Positions 23,599 to 31,427 of a stretch of DNA of 32,112 bases are shown piece by piece. The notes beneath the pieces were generated by a model. It made no database searches, was not told the DNA's origin, and saw only the letters and a list, made by a program, of their open reading frames with translations. The stretch spans positions 1 through 32,112 of the forward strand of contig NZ_JAFCIY020000007.1 in the NCBI RefSeq assembly GCF_020194955.2, written 5' to 3'. The translations under genes were made by a program, and so were the position numbers. The DNA comes from Desulfuromonas sp. CSMB_57. Its GTDB lineage: Bacteria > Desulfobacterota > Desulfuromonadia > Desulfuromonadales > Syntrophotaleaceae. Each line of letters opens with the position of its first letter. The stretch's first letter is position 1.

Positions 23599-23913
23599 CT
23601 GGATCCTCCGGCGCGAGCTTTTCCTGAAATTGGGAGGCGATTTTCCATCCCCATTGCAGTTTGGGCGCGGGATATTCCTCTGCTCGGGCAATGCCTCTTA
23701 CGACAAAGCCATGTTCAAGGGATGGCTTCATGCGGAAAGGCTATCGCAAATCTGCTCCTTGGGAACACTGACCGATATTTTTCTTTTCTGGATAGGCATT
23801 AAAATCCAGTGAGGCAAGGCTCCCTGATATTTTTTAACGCCAGGACCAAAAGGAAAATTCATGGGAAACATTGCTTCAAAAGGCGCCATCCTTCCCTGGT
23901 TCACTTTTTCTTC
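23599..23913. other. non-coding stretch upstream of the permease
   Basis: About 315 bases between the permease start and the end of the toxin pseudogene. Only the permease ribosome site (near 23,605) is recognisable. Short open frames here have no family resemblance. No terminator or convincing promoter was seen. Confidence 0.5.
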
Positions 23914-24188
23914 TTACCGATACACCTCATCATGACTCCCGATGTCGAAAAGAACCATTTCCTGTTCGGTAATCAACAAGGTCAGAGTGATGCGATAGCT
24001 GCATGTGAGGCTGGCCGCGTGGCAATCGGAAAGGATGCCGATCAGGGGGTGGAGTTCAAGATGGGGATGGAAGAGGTCTTGTTGCAGGTCAGCCAACACC
24101 TTGCCGAAGCAAGGCTTCAAATCGGGATGTTTTTTAAGAATTTTCGCGCCTGCCGCAGAAACTGTTGCGGTGTGGTGAGGGTGAACAT
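23914..24188 (-). pseudogene. frameshifted RelE/YafQ-family toxin
   Basis: Reading from ATG 24188 gives 'MFTLTTPQQFLRQARKFLK', then the frame breaks. Restoring one base at the run near 24,130 (the second copy has AAAAAAGCAT where this has AAAAAACAT) gives a continuous 91-residue protein, with 'DLFHPHLELHPLIGIL', 'YRITLTLLI' and the family's closing 'FDIGSHDEVYR'. That end is diagnostic for RelE/StbE-type mRNA interferases. No antitoxin precedes it; the sequence just upstream switches abruptly to a GGDEF gene tail. It is therefore an orphan, inactivated remnant. Confidence 0.8.
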
Positions 24189-24195
24189 CACGCCG

Positions 24196-24350
24196 GTTTT
24201 GGAGTGTTTGTTTTGTCCCCTGAAAATGCGGAAGTCACTAAAAACGATATGATCGATTTTGCCGACCAGACTCTCTTCCAAGCCAAGAAAAGAGGGCACA
24301 ATCAGGTCGTGATTTACAGCCCCACAAAGAAGAATTGGTTCGGACGTTGA
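24196..24350 (+). pseudogene. 3' fragment of an HDOD-GGDEF gene (direct repeat copy B)
   Basis: The last 51 codons of a diguanylate cyclase gene, homologous to 21,133-21,287 with no indels. Five amino acids differ, for example Ala to Thr and Arg to His, and homology continues about 95 bases past the stop to around 24,445. No start or catalytic GGDEF motif remains. It begins exactly where the toxin-locus homology ends (24,195), marking a recombination junction. The differences from copy A suggest it came from a paralogue, not a recent local duplication. Confidence 0.85.
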
Positions 24351-24560
24351 GCCTTTTTCGCGGGAGTTCATGGTTGGTGGCAGGGTTGCTGGAATTTCGT
24401 AGCAGAATTACGCGAAATCCTACGAGAGTATCCGTTTGTTAGATCCCCATCGGTGTTCTTCGGAAGATTCAAGGCCTGTTGCACTGCTAAATTTATTCTG
24501 GAAGATTGCCTTTACTTGAGGCGAGTCCGACGAGCCCGCTGAATGAGGCGGCGTCAAATA

Positions 24561-25205
24561 TCACTGCAACACCGGCGATTCCGGGTTACAGATTCTGGCG
24601 TGTTCGACAAGTTGAGCAATCTGATTGCGGGTGCGACGAGTTTCCGCCCAATGCTGGCCCATGCCGTTCCCCTTCGTCCATAATGCTAGGCGCGCCTCTT
24701 TGGCTGACGGTGCCTGACGTACTATCCGAGCCGACCACTCGAGAAGATGCAAGCAGAGGGCTTGGGTTACCTGTCGTACCCATGAGCGGGACGCCCCTTG
24801 CGGCAGGGGGAATCGTTCAGTGTGAAAGATGGTTCCACTATCGACCTTTTCGATGATTTCATGCAGGGTCACTCCCACTTCTGGGTGTTGTTCCAGGATA
24901 GGGATAACATCATGGCCGATGCCGGGAAGGTTTGGCAAAGCGGGATGCAGATTCAGAGCGAGGCCCATCCCGGAGAGTTCATGGGCCGAAAAGAGCAGAT
25001 CATTGTGAACCGAGAACACGATGTCCCAGGGGCGGTCCGAAACGGTTTTTCGCACCGCCGTGTCAGGTTCCCTGCTGATATCCCATATGGCGGATACCTG
25101 GTCGGGAAAAAACCGGCGCAGGAGTACCTCTGCGCGGGGGCCGACAGCCGGATCGGAAACAAGTAGCACTCTTGGGGTCCAGTAAGTTGTCATCACATGG
25201 CACAT
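24561..25205 (-). CDS. formyltransferase-family protein
   Basis: 214 residues from ATG 25205. The N-terminal half matches the formyl-transfer (10-formyltetrahydrofolate) fold. 'LNLHPALPNLPGIGHDVIP' (given as residues about 84-102) contains Asn85 and His87 and corresponds to the 'N-H-SLLP---G' motif. 'GVTLHEIIEKVDSGTI' supplies Asp122. The Asn-His-Asp catalytic triad is thus complete. It is shorter than Fmt (about 310) and lacks its C-terminal tRNA-binding domain, so the acceptor is more likely a small molecule or a sugar amine. An ATG at 25193 is an alternative start. It begins 4 bases after the ATP-grasp stop, suggesting joint action. Confidence 0.82.
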   Translation of the reverse strand: MCHVMTTYWTPRVLLVSDPAVGPRAEVLLRRFFPDQVSAIWDISREPDTAVRKTVSDRPWDIVFSVHNDLLFSAHELSGMGLALNLHPALPNLPGIGHDVIPILEQHPEVGVTLHEIIEKVDSGTIFHTERFPLPQGASRSWVRQVTQALCLHLLEWSARIVRQAPSAKEARLALWTKGNGMGQHWAETRRTRNQIAQLVEHARICNPESPVLQ

Positions 25206-25209
25206 GGAG

Positions 25210-26409
25210 TCAGGCCCGCATTCCCTTCCCCTTAAGTGTGACCTTCGGTAACGGTGCCGCATCGCCGCCGTCAAAGCGCGACATCTGGAGCGCATGACGA
25301 TCAATTGCCCTCCGTAATGCAGCGGCGTAGATCTTGCGCCATCCTTTCTGCGGACTGCGTAAAAACCATGCGCGACGCAGGTCCCAAGACCGGTTCAGCG
25401 GGGTGTCCACGATATCGCCGGTATGATAAGCGCAGCCGCCAAGATTGTAGACAGTGATCTCGCCGAGATAGAGAAGCTCACCGTCGGTGAGGAAATCGAC
25501 ACGAAGATGATCGAATTCGGTACCTATCTTCGATGCCAGCCACAGAGCTTCGTCGATACAAGCCGGCAGCGGGCGCCGATCGATGTGCTCCGAGATGGCC
25601 GTCCTGATTTCCAGCATACGAAAATCGCCCTCCGGGCCCCGCTCCCAAATGGCTCCGGACCGGCCCTGTTCATTTTCCGAAATCAATACAACCTGCTCGA
25701 CGTGCGGACCAAAGGTGTAAAGCTTCAGATCCAGCAAATCCCCTGCCGCGGGCCGAATCATTTCTTCTGCCAGCAGCCTTCGCGGGACGTGGAGGTAGGC
25801 CCATTCAAATTTGCGGCGACCGTGAGACCTTTTAAGAAAGCCGTTGGCCTCTTCGATCAGTTGCGTTTTGCTATACTGGCCGCCTTTGACGAAAAGATTC
25901 ATCCGCCAGCCATGGGTTGCCTTGATAACGACATCGCCCTGGAGAACAGTTTCGGGTATGTCCCTCGCGTCGGTTCCGCACCAGAGCGTCGTTGGGACTC
26001 TTGCGCCAAAATCATGCTGTGCAACCCAGTCTTTTGCCGCTTGCTTGTCTGACAAAATTACAAATCGCGGATCGCGATCAAAGATCTTTCTCCAGGCGTA
26101 CTTCTCGTTCGCGGTCAGTGGCAAGGCAATGTTCGGACGGAAGCCGGATTTCCTTCTGCACCGCCAAATCTTCGGATGCCGCACCATGACCCAGGACTGT
26201 GCCAGCCATAAAATCAGATAATCGACTAGCTCGCACTTTTTCAATGTCCTCGCCTTTGCGAAAGTAACAGAGAGCAGGCCTGCCAATTTCTGACCATCAA
26301 ATTTCAAATATTGAGCTTTTTCTTGCTCCTCAGCGCCTTGCGATATGCCATGGTAGATGGAACCAGTACGTATCTTAATGGTTGCGCCGTGGTGAATGGA
26401 AAGTCTCAC
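25210..26409 (-). CDS. TupA-like ATP-grasp ligase, GTG start
   Basis: 399 residues from GTG 26409 (GAGGG four bases upstream). 'RFVILSDKQAAKDWV' (about residues 115-129), 'VIKATHG' (161-167), the EE-M motif in 'RLLAEEMIRPAAGDLLDLKLY' (about 208-228) and 'RVDFL' with 'YLGEITVYNLGG' near the end match the ATPgrasp_TupA pattern, which includes the teichuronopeptide ligase TupA. ATP-binding Lys and the metal-binding Asp/Glu residues can be placed. The family forms amide or peptide bonds on cell-surface or small-molecule carriers. The first 75 residues are less conserved, so a later start is possible. The paired formyltransferase follows directly. Confidence 0.8.
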   Translation of the reverse strand: MRLSIHHGATIKIRTGSIYHGISQGAEEQEKAQYLKFDGQKLAGLLSVTFAKARTLKKCELVDYLILWLAQSWVMVRHPKIWRCRRKSGFRPNIALPLTANEKYAWRKIFDRDPRFVILSDKQAAKDWVAQHDFGARVPTTLWCGTDARDIPETVLQGDVVIKATHGWRMNLFVKGGQYSKTQLIEEANGFLKRSHGRRKFEWAYLHVPRRLLAEEMIRPAAGDLLDLKLYTFGPHVEQVVLISENEQGRSGAIWERGPEGDFRMLEIRTAISEHIDRRPLPACIDEALWLASKIGTEFDHLRVDFLTDGELLYLGEITVYNLGGCAYHTGDIVDTPLNRSWDLRRAWFLRSPQKGWRKIYAAALRRAIDRHALQMSRFDGGDAAPLPKVTLKGKGMRA

Positions 26410-26669
26410 CCGTCCCTCAAGAATGGACCGGCTTTTGCAGTTTGGAACGTTGACCTTTTTTCAATGGACGGAGTTTTTTGGAATGATTGGAAGATAGCAT
26501 GTGAATTTGTAATTCTCAACAACGTTGGCCCAACGTCCCTGCTTGACGACAAGTGCGGCGTCAGGCGGGACGTAACCTGCGGTATTGACCGGTCGTCGAG
26601 GAAAAGCGAGGATTTTTGATTGCCTCTGGCGATGACATGATACAGCGTGCCGGGGGGTGCTATGTAGCT

Positions 26670-26837
26670 TTATCTGGGAGAAGTGAGAGGGTACCGGTGG
26701 AGTTCAAGATGGGGATGGAAGGGGTCTTGTTGCAGGCCGGCCAACACCTTGGCGCTGCGAGGCTTCAAGTCGGGATGCTTTTTTAAGAATTTTCGCGCCA
26801 GCCGCAGAAACTGTTGCTGTGTGGTGAGGGTGAACAT
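26670..26837 (-). pseudogene. truncated RelE-family toxin, second copy
   Basis: From ATG 26837 the frame reads 'MFTLTTQQQFLRLARKF' and is intact through 'KKHPDLKP' and 'FHPHLELH', but then leaves the homology at about 26,696 and stops at 26,670. It gives 55 residues instead of about 91, so the catalytic C-terminal half (HDEVYR end) is missing. It matches the toxin at 23,914 closely in the shared part and shows the unshifted version of the A-run where that copy lost a base. The ATG overlaps the antitoxin stop (TGATG). Confidence 0.78.
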
Positions 26838-27100
26838 CACGCCGGCTCGTCCGCGTGGAGGGCTTGCAGCAGGGCATCGACCGTTGTGAACTTTTGAACC
26901 CGCCGTGCCTTGGCATCATCCAGCGAGGCCCATACGCGTGCAAGATAGGCTTCCTTTGCCTCAGCCGCCAGCTCCTAATAATGCGCCTCGGAAAGCACCG
27001 CGTACTGCGGCTGGTTGTTCCTGATCACATGGACATCGCCCTTGGCGATGATATCGTCCACGGCGAAAGGTCGTAAGGCAAATAATATTCCTTCTTGGCG
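26837..27100 (-). pseudogene. decayed Phd/YefM-family antitoxin
   Basis: Minus strand. The readable frame ends at TGA 26837-26839, overlapping the toxin start as TGATG. It contains 'DDIIAKGDVHVIRNNQPQYA', 'VLSEAHY', then a TAG stop (26975-26977), then 'ELAAEAKEAYLARVWASLDD' and 'RRVQKFTTVDALLQAL', a typical Phd/YefM C-terminus. The stop in the middle and a frame change upstream (near 27,065) leave it non-functional. The 5' limit is approximate. Together with the truncated toxin it is a dead toxin-antitoxin operon. Confidence 0.72.
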
Positions 27101-27190
27101 GCATGTTCGCCGTTCGGCGTGGTGGGCATCATGAATCACATAATTTCATGCGCGTTCCTCTTGACTCTTTCAAGTTATCAAGGCCTGACC

Positions 27191-29102
27191 GTATGCAGTA
27201 ACAGTTGAATATCTAACGGGTTAAAGTCCCGTCCGGGGAGTTGTCCGTTCACCCCGGTAGCTCAAGGGAGCGGCGTTCTGGTAACAGAGGGTCGTAAGTT
27301 CCCAATTGGCAAAACAGCAGGCCGTAACGCAAGTGAACCTACAGGTAGCCTCGTAAATTGATCGAAGATGCCGACCCTGTGGTCAGAAGGGGAAGGCCGC
27401 TGCCTATTGGTCCTGATAACGGAATCGGCCAATAGGATCTTCCGGGGTAGCAGGGACGGCATGTTGTGGAAGATGCTCAACCCAGTGCTGGAGGCCCGGT
27501 ATGGTGGCGCTGGAGGAGCGTCAACCGGCGCGTATAAGGCAACGAAGTCGCGTTGGGCTGTACCGGGAGTCGGAGGGGTCCATAGTACCGCTTGAGGGCA
27601 CGGGACAGCATAACCCTGTCCGAGGGAAGGGACCCTGCTTTGTTCGCGCAACCGAAGAGTGGAGGATGAGGGGATTGCATTCATGCTAGCCACCCCGGAA
27701 AGCATCAGGACACTACAGAGGAAGCTTTACCGCAAGGCCAAGCAGGACTCGGCCTTTCGCTTCTACGCCTTGTACGACAAGGTATATCGGGCCGACATCC
27801 TCAGTCATGCCTATCGCCTTGTCCGCGCCAACAAGGGGAGCGCCGGGATAGACGGCCTCTCCTTCGAGGCCATCGAGACGGGAGAAAGGGAAACCGCTTT
27901 TCTGGCGGGGCTGGAAGAAGCACTGAGAAACAAGACGTACAAACCCGATCCGGTGAAACGGGTCATGATACCAAAAAGGGACGGGAGTAAACGTCCTCTG
28001 GGTATTCCGACCATTCGGGACCGGGTGGCGCAGATGGCCGTGAAACTGGTCATTGAGCCGATCTTCGAAGCGGACTTTTGCGAAACCTCGTATGGATTCC
28101 GGCCGAAGAAGTCAGCCCATGACGCAGTCGATGACGTAGCCTATCACCTCAACTGTGGGTATACGGAAATCATCGATGCCGACGTAAGCAAATACTTCGA
28201 CACCATCCCCCATGCCAACATCTTGGCGGTATTCGCGGAACGCATCTGTGATGGCGAAATACTGCGCCTGCTCAAGATGTGGCTCAAGGCCCCAATAATG
28301 GAGGTGGGCAAGGATGGTAAGAAGCGGAACGTCGGAGGCGGCAAGGGTAATCGAAACGGTACACCGCAGGGCGGGGTCATCTCACCACTGTTATCCAATC
28401 TCTACCTGCACATCTTGGACAGGATATGGGAGCGGAGAAACCTGCAACTGCGCCTGGGAGCCCGCCGCGTCAGATACGCGGACGATATTGTCTTGCTGTG
28501 TCGGAGATCGAAGTCCGGCCAAGCCATGACAGTCCTGCAGCAGATACTGGATCGTTTGGAACTCACCTTGAATGAAGCCAAGACGAAGGTGGTCAACGCC
28601 AACAAGGAGAGTTTCGACTTTCTCGGCTTCACAATCCGGATCGGACAAAGCAGAAGAACGGGGAATTGCTATCCCCATGTCCAGCCGGCGAAGAAGTCCC
28701 TACAAAGTGTCAAAGACCGAGTAACCGAACTCACGAAACGAACGCGAACGGTAAAGCCGTTAACCTGGATAGTGAATGAAGTCAACGCCACCGTGCGAGG
28801 CTGGGTGGGCTACTTTCATTATCGAAATTGCAGCAGTGCGCTTAAGAGCCTCAGACATCACGTTGAGGAGCGACTGAGAACACACCTGCGGAAGCGGCAC
28901 AAGGTCAAGGACAGGGGGGCTGGATACTACCGCTTCGGCAGTAGGAAGCTCTACGCTACGTACGGACTGTACAAAGTGCCAACCACAGCGGGCTGGACGA
29001 CAGCGCATGCCTTGCGGTGAAGAACATCGGAAAGCCGTGTGCGGGAAAACTGCATGCACGGTTTGATGAGGGAGGGCAGGAAATACCTGCCCTCTACTCT
29101 AC
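27191..29102 (+). mobile_element. group II intron with encoded reverse transcriptase/maturase
   Basis: The region carries a long structured 5' leader (about 490 bases, with paired segments such as CCGGGG / CACCCCGG) before the maturase. After the maturase comes a domain V-like hairpin (about 29,034-29,066): AAGCCGTG / CACGGTTT with the catalytic AGC and a GAAAA-type tip. It is followed by a domain VI hairpin GAGGGCAGG / CCTGCCCTC ending in TACTCTAC. The 3' end near 29,102 is fairly well placed. The 5' end is uncertain; GTATGC at 27,191 is only a guess. Confidence 0.8.
27683..29020 (+). CDS. ltrA: group II intron reverse transcriptase/maturase
   Basis: 445 residues from ATG 27683 (GAGGGG upstream; another ATG lies 8 codons earlier). 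The RT domain has 'ANKGSAGIDGLSFEAIE', 'PLGIPTIRDRVAQMA', 'SYGFRPKKSAHDAV', 'DADVSKYFDTIPH', 'GTPQGGVISPLLSNLYL' and the catalytic 'RYADDIVLL', all intact. The maturase (X) domain follows with 'FDFLGFTIRI', 'VNATVRGWVGYFHY' and 'RLRTHLRKRHKVKDRG' near the end. No HNH endonuclease domain is present, so mobility would rely on a free 3' end at the target. It helps intron splicing and retrohoming. It appears functional. Confidence 0.95.
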   Translation: MLATPESIRTLQRKLYRKAKQDSAFRFYALYDKVYRADILSHAYRLVRANKGSAGIDGLSFEAIETGERETAFLAGLEEALRNKTYKPDPVKRVMIPKRDGSKRPLGIPTIRDRVAQMAVKLVIEPIFEADFCETSYGFRPKKSAHDAVDDVAYHLNCGYTEIIDADVSKYFDTIPHANILAVFAERICDGEILRLLKMWLKAPIMEVGKDGKKRNVGGGKGNRNGTPQGGVISPLLSNLYLHILDRIWERRNLQLRLGARRVRYADDIVLLCRRSKSGQAMTVLQQILDRLELTLNEAKTKVVNANKESFDFLGFTIRIGQSRRTGNCYPHVQPAKKSLQSVKDRVTELTKRTRTVKPLTWIVNEVNATVRGWVGYFHYRNCSSALKSLRHHVEERLRTHLRKRHKVKDRGAGYYRFGSRKLYATYGLYKVPTTAGWTTAHALR

Positions 29103-29218
29103 CCATTGTAACCTTATATATAACTGATTATGATTCTTTTTCTTAAACACAAGGCTTATTACACTCAAGGTATCGAAATTTTTATATATTATCAATATCT
29201 ACATTTAAAAGTGATTGA

Positions 29219-30355
29219 CTAATCTTGAAAAGACGAAAGAATCCCATTTTCAAAATAAAGATAACTACCAGGATAAACCCACTGCTCATGCACCCCCCAT
29301 GACCCTACCATTCTGTTTACATCTTTTGGCCTACCCCAACTTGTAAGCACTTGTTTTTTGGTCATTCCAATATATATATTCTTATTATTAATGGCATTAA
29401 GTGCTCTTTTACTCCATCCCTTACCAATGTTTTTTCTATAAAAGTCTTGCGAGATTTTTTCAATATCAACATCATACTCATATTTAATTTCATTATTATT
29501 TTCACAAATCGCAAAAATAACAATTTTTTTTCTAATAGTTTTGTCGTAATAATTTTTTGGAGTGTCTCTTTCCAATGTAATATCTTTTATTTTTATTTTA
29601 GATAATCCTGGAAGCTCAGGTTCAGGATACTTAGTCCACAAAGCCTCACCAATATTAATACCATAAGTTTTCAACTTGTTTATTATATCATTCTTTTCTT
29701 TTTGTAACTCTTGCAGATCTAATTCACTTTTTGCTTTTTCAATACCGAGGCTATCAACAATAATGTCTCCGGACGAAACATATCGCTCATAAAATTCTTC
29801 ACTTATATAAAAAAAGCCACCAGAGGAAAAAAGGATTTTATAATAAATTTCTTTATAAGGACTTCCTTCTTTATAGCCAAGCACTCTTGATTCAATAGAA
29901 GCTTCTTTTGGCTTATTAATTGAAAATAATTCCTTACTGTCATGGTCCTTGTATATGATTTTGACTTTATTTGTTAACCATACTTTTTTACCAATATTTT
30001 TATCAATTTTTTCAACCTTGGACTTAGGGACCACATTTGAAAACATTAAATCCATATCCAGCCCAGAACAAGAATAAAATGCTGTTTTATTCCCAAAGTC
30101 AACCAGATATCTTCTCAGGGCATCGTCAACCTGTTTTATCTCAAATTTTTCACCACCAGAAAAATTAATCTTATCACCATTGCCACTATCAAAAACACTT
30201 CCGTAAACCTTTTGTGACATAAAAACATTAGAACCATCAACTATTACGTAACTATTTCCAACTTCATTAATTCTGCACTCATATCCTTCAACACAGTTTG
30301 CTAGAAAGCTATTAATAAAAAGAAAAATAAATACGAAACTAAAAACATTCTTCAT
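29219..30355 (-). CDS. exported protein with BamE/SmpA-like C-terminal domain, AT-rich gene
   Basis: 378 residues from ATG 30355 (an ATG at 30367 is possible). A signal peptide is visible ('VFSFVFIFLFINSFLANC', residues about 4-21, maybe with cleavage near 'VEG'). The central part is Lys/Asp/Ile rich with a coiled segment around 'LQELQKEKNDIINKLKTYG'. The last 50 residues, 'IYIGMTKKQVLTSWGRP' then 'WVYPGSYLYFENGIL', match the BamE/SmpA-like fold found in outer-membrane assembly factors. The middle is unrecognised. The gene is strikingly AT-rich compared with its neighbours and flanked by mobile DNA, so it was probably acquired. The promoter-like sequence at 30,429-30,457 fits the chosen start. 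Confidence 0.75.
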   Translation of the reverse strand: MKNVFSFVFIFLFINSFLANCVEGYECRINEVGNSYVIVDGSNVFMSQKVYGSVFDSGNGDKINFSGGEKFEIKQVDDALRRYLVDFGNKTAFYSCSGLDMDLMFSNVVPKSKVEKIDKNIGKKVWLTNKVKIIYKDHDSKELFSINKPKEASIESRVLGYKEGSPYKEIYYKILFSSGGFFYISEEFYERYVSSGDIIVDSLGIEKAKSELDLQELQKEKNDIINKLKTYGINIGEALWTKYPEPELPGLSKIKIKDITLERDTPKNYYDKTIRKKIVIFAICENNNEIKYEYDVDIEKISQDFYRKNIGKGWSKRALNAINNKNIYIGMTKKQVLTSWGRPKDVNRMVGSWGVHEQWVYPGSYLYFENGILSSFQD

Positions 30356-30428
30356 TGCAACATCCATTCTTAATAAATTGCAAAAATGACTACAAACAAA
30401 CTCTTTTTCAAAGATTATCCTTTGAATC

Positions 30429-30457
30429 ACCATAAATAGAATCAGTATTTACGACAA
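30429..30457 (-). promoter_or_regulatory. candidate promoter of the AT-rich exported-protein gene
   Basis: On the minus strand TTGTCG (30452-30457), a 17-base spacer and TATGGT (30429-30434) stand about 75 bases before ATG 30355. An earlier GTG/ATG start at 30433 would lie within the -10 box and is therefore unlikely. Confidence 0.4.
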
Positions 30458-31046
30458 TTTCATAAAATTAGCACGAAAGTACTCACATTTGAGCACAAAC
30501 AAATCCATGTTCACTTTGGCCATTAAACTCTTAAATGGTGTGCCTTTACGATCCCGATCGCCATTCAAAAAAGCGATACATGGTTGTCCCAAGATTTTAG
30601 AGAGCATTTATTATATACGCCATGTTCTACTAATTGTAAATAGGCTCTTAACATACCTCGGACAGGATACAACCTAGGGATATGCCAGTTTCTCTGCAAA
30701 AAAGCAATAATGGACAGAATTTCCATATAAAACCATAAACTTTTATCTCATTATCTTCAGGGCTATGTTTTTCTTCTCAGATGGGACGATTTATGAAGAG
30801 GAAGACGGCGAAACCATGCAAAATCCGCCTTCACGCCACCCTCATCAGGCAAAAAACACACCGTAAATTATTGGGTTCACGTAGGATTCAAATAAACGTT
30901 AACCTTTGTAGGGTAGACTCCCTGAAGACTAATTACTCCTGCACCCTAAGTACACGAGTAGAGATTAGTTGGATAGTAACTTGCCGAATTCCGGGGACAT
31001 ACTTAATTTCTCGGGCCCTTTGGCCCCGGGCTTCTCCGGCTTTAAG
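30434..31046. other. gene-free stretch between the AT-rich gene and the IS66 element
   Basis: About 610 bases. The first 330 are AT-rich like the exported-protein gene; the rest rises in GC toward the IS. Two short open frames (30,489 and 30,781, plus strand) lack ribosome sites and any family pattern. The sequence AATTCCGGGGACATACTTAATTT at 30,987-31,009 (23 bases; key core CCGGGGACAT) resembles a word often found beside REP-associated transposase genes, though none is present. No terminator or RNA gene was recognised. Confidence 0.5.
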
Positions 31047-31133
31047 GTAAGCGTCAACTCACCCCATCTTGCCGTTCCATAAATCCCCGGTTAAGCTGTC
31101 CTCCGTTTCCAATTTCGAGAAGGAGGCCAGCAC

Positions 31134-31424
31134 ATGTCATCCCTTGTGCAAGAATGGACCGAGAAAGTTGCTGCCTGGCGCAGCAGCGGCTTGAGCATCG
31201 CGGCTTGGTGCCGCCAGAACGCCGAAGGTTATCACCGTTTCCTCTACTGGCGCTGACGCCTGGAAGTCCCACAATCGGCCTCCTCCGGCAGCTTTGTCGA
31301 GCTGTTGTTTGGTCCCGGCCGATCCGGTCTGTGCCTGGAGTGCAACGGGATTGCGCTCCACGTGGAGCGCGGATTCGATCCCGCCCTGCTGAGCGATGTC
31401 CTCGCTTTGCTCAAACAGGTGTGA
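31134..31424 (+). pseudogene. tnpA: IS66 accessory gene tnpA with in-frame stop
   Basis: A 96-residue frame from ATG 31134 with AGGAGG upstream. The first 40 codons give 'VQEWTEKVAAWRSSGLSIAA' and 'RFLYWR', a Xre-like helix-turn-helix typical of IS66 OrfA. Codon 41 is TGA (31254-31256), where relatives have a Gln, Lys or Arg codon. After it the frame continues 'RLEVPQSASSGSFVELLFG' to 'LALLKQV'. The mutation probably disables the element. It is the only break in the gene, so it may be recent. Confidence 0.75.
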
Positions 31425-31427
31425 GCG

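Noticed and set aside
26311-26619. A 102-codon plus-strand frame near the ATP-grasp start
   Set aside because: It overlaps the 5' end of the ATP-grasp gene in antisense, has no ribosome site and no family pattern.
26975-26977. TAG inside the antitoxin considered as a recoded codon
   Set aside because: The same gene also has a frame change upstream and the linked toxin is truncated, so decay explains it; no pyrrolysine signs are present.
30489-31050. Two short plus-strand frames (62 and 89 codons) before the IS66 element
   Set aside because: There is no ribosome site, composition changes within them and no similarity to any family that I recognise.
31254-31256. TGA inside IS66 tnpA considered as selenocysteine
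   Set aside because: The position is not a Cys or redox site in the family, and I saw no hairpin with a GGTCT-type loop at the right distance. A nonsense mutation in a decaying IS is simpler.
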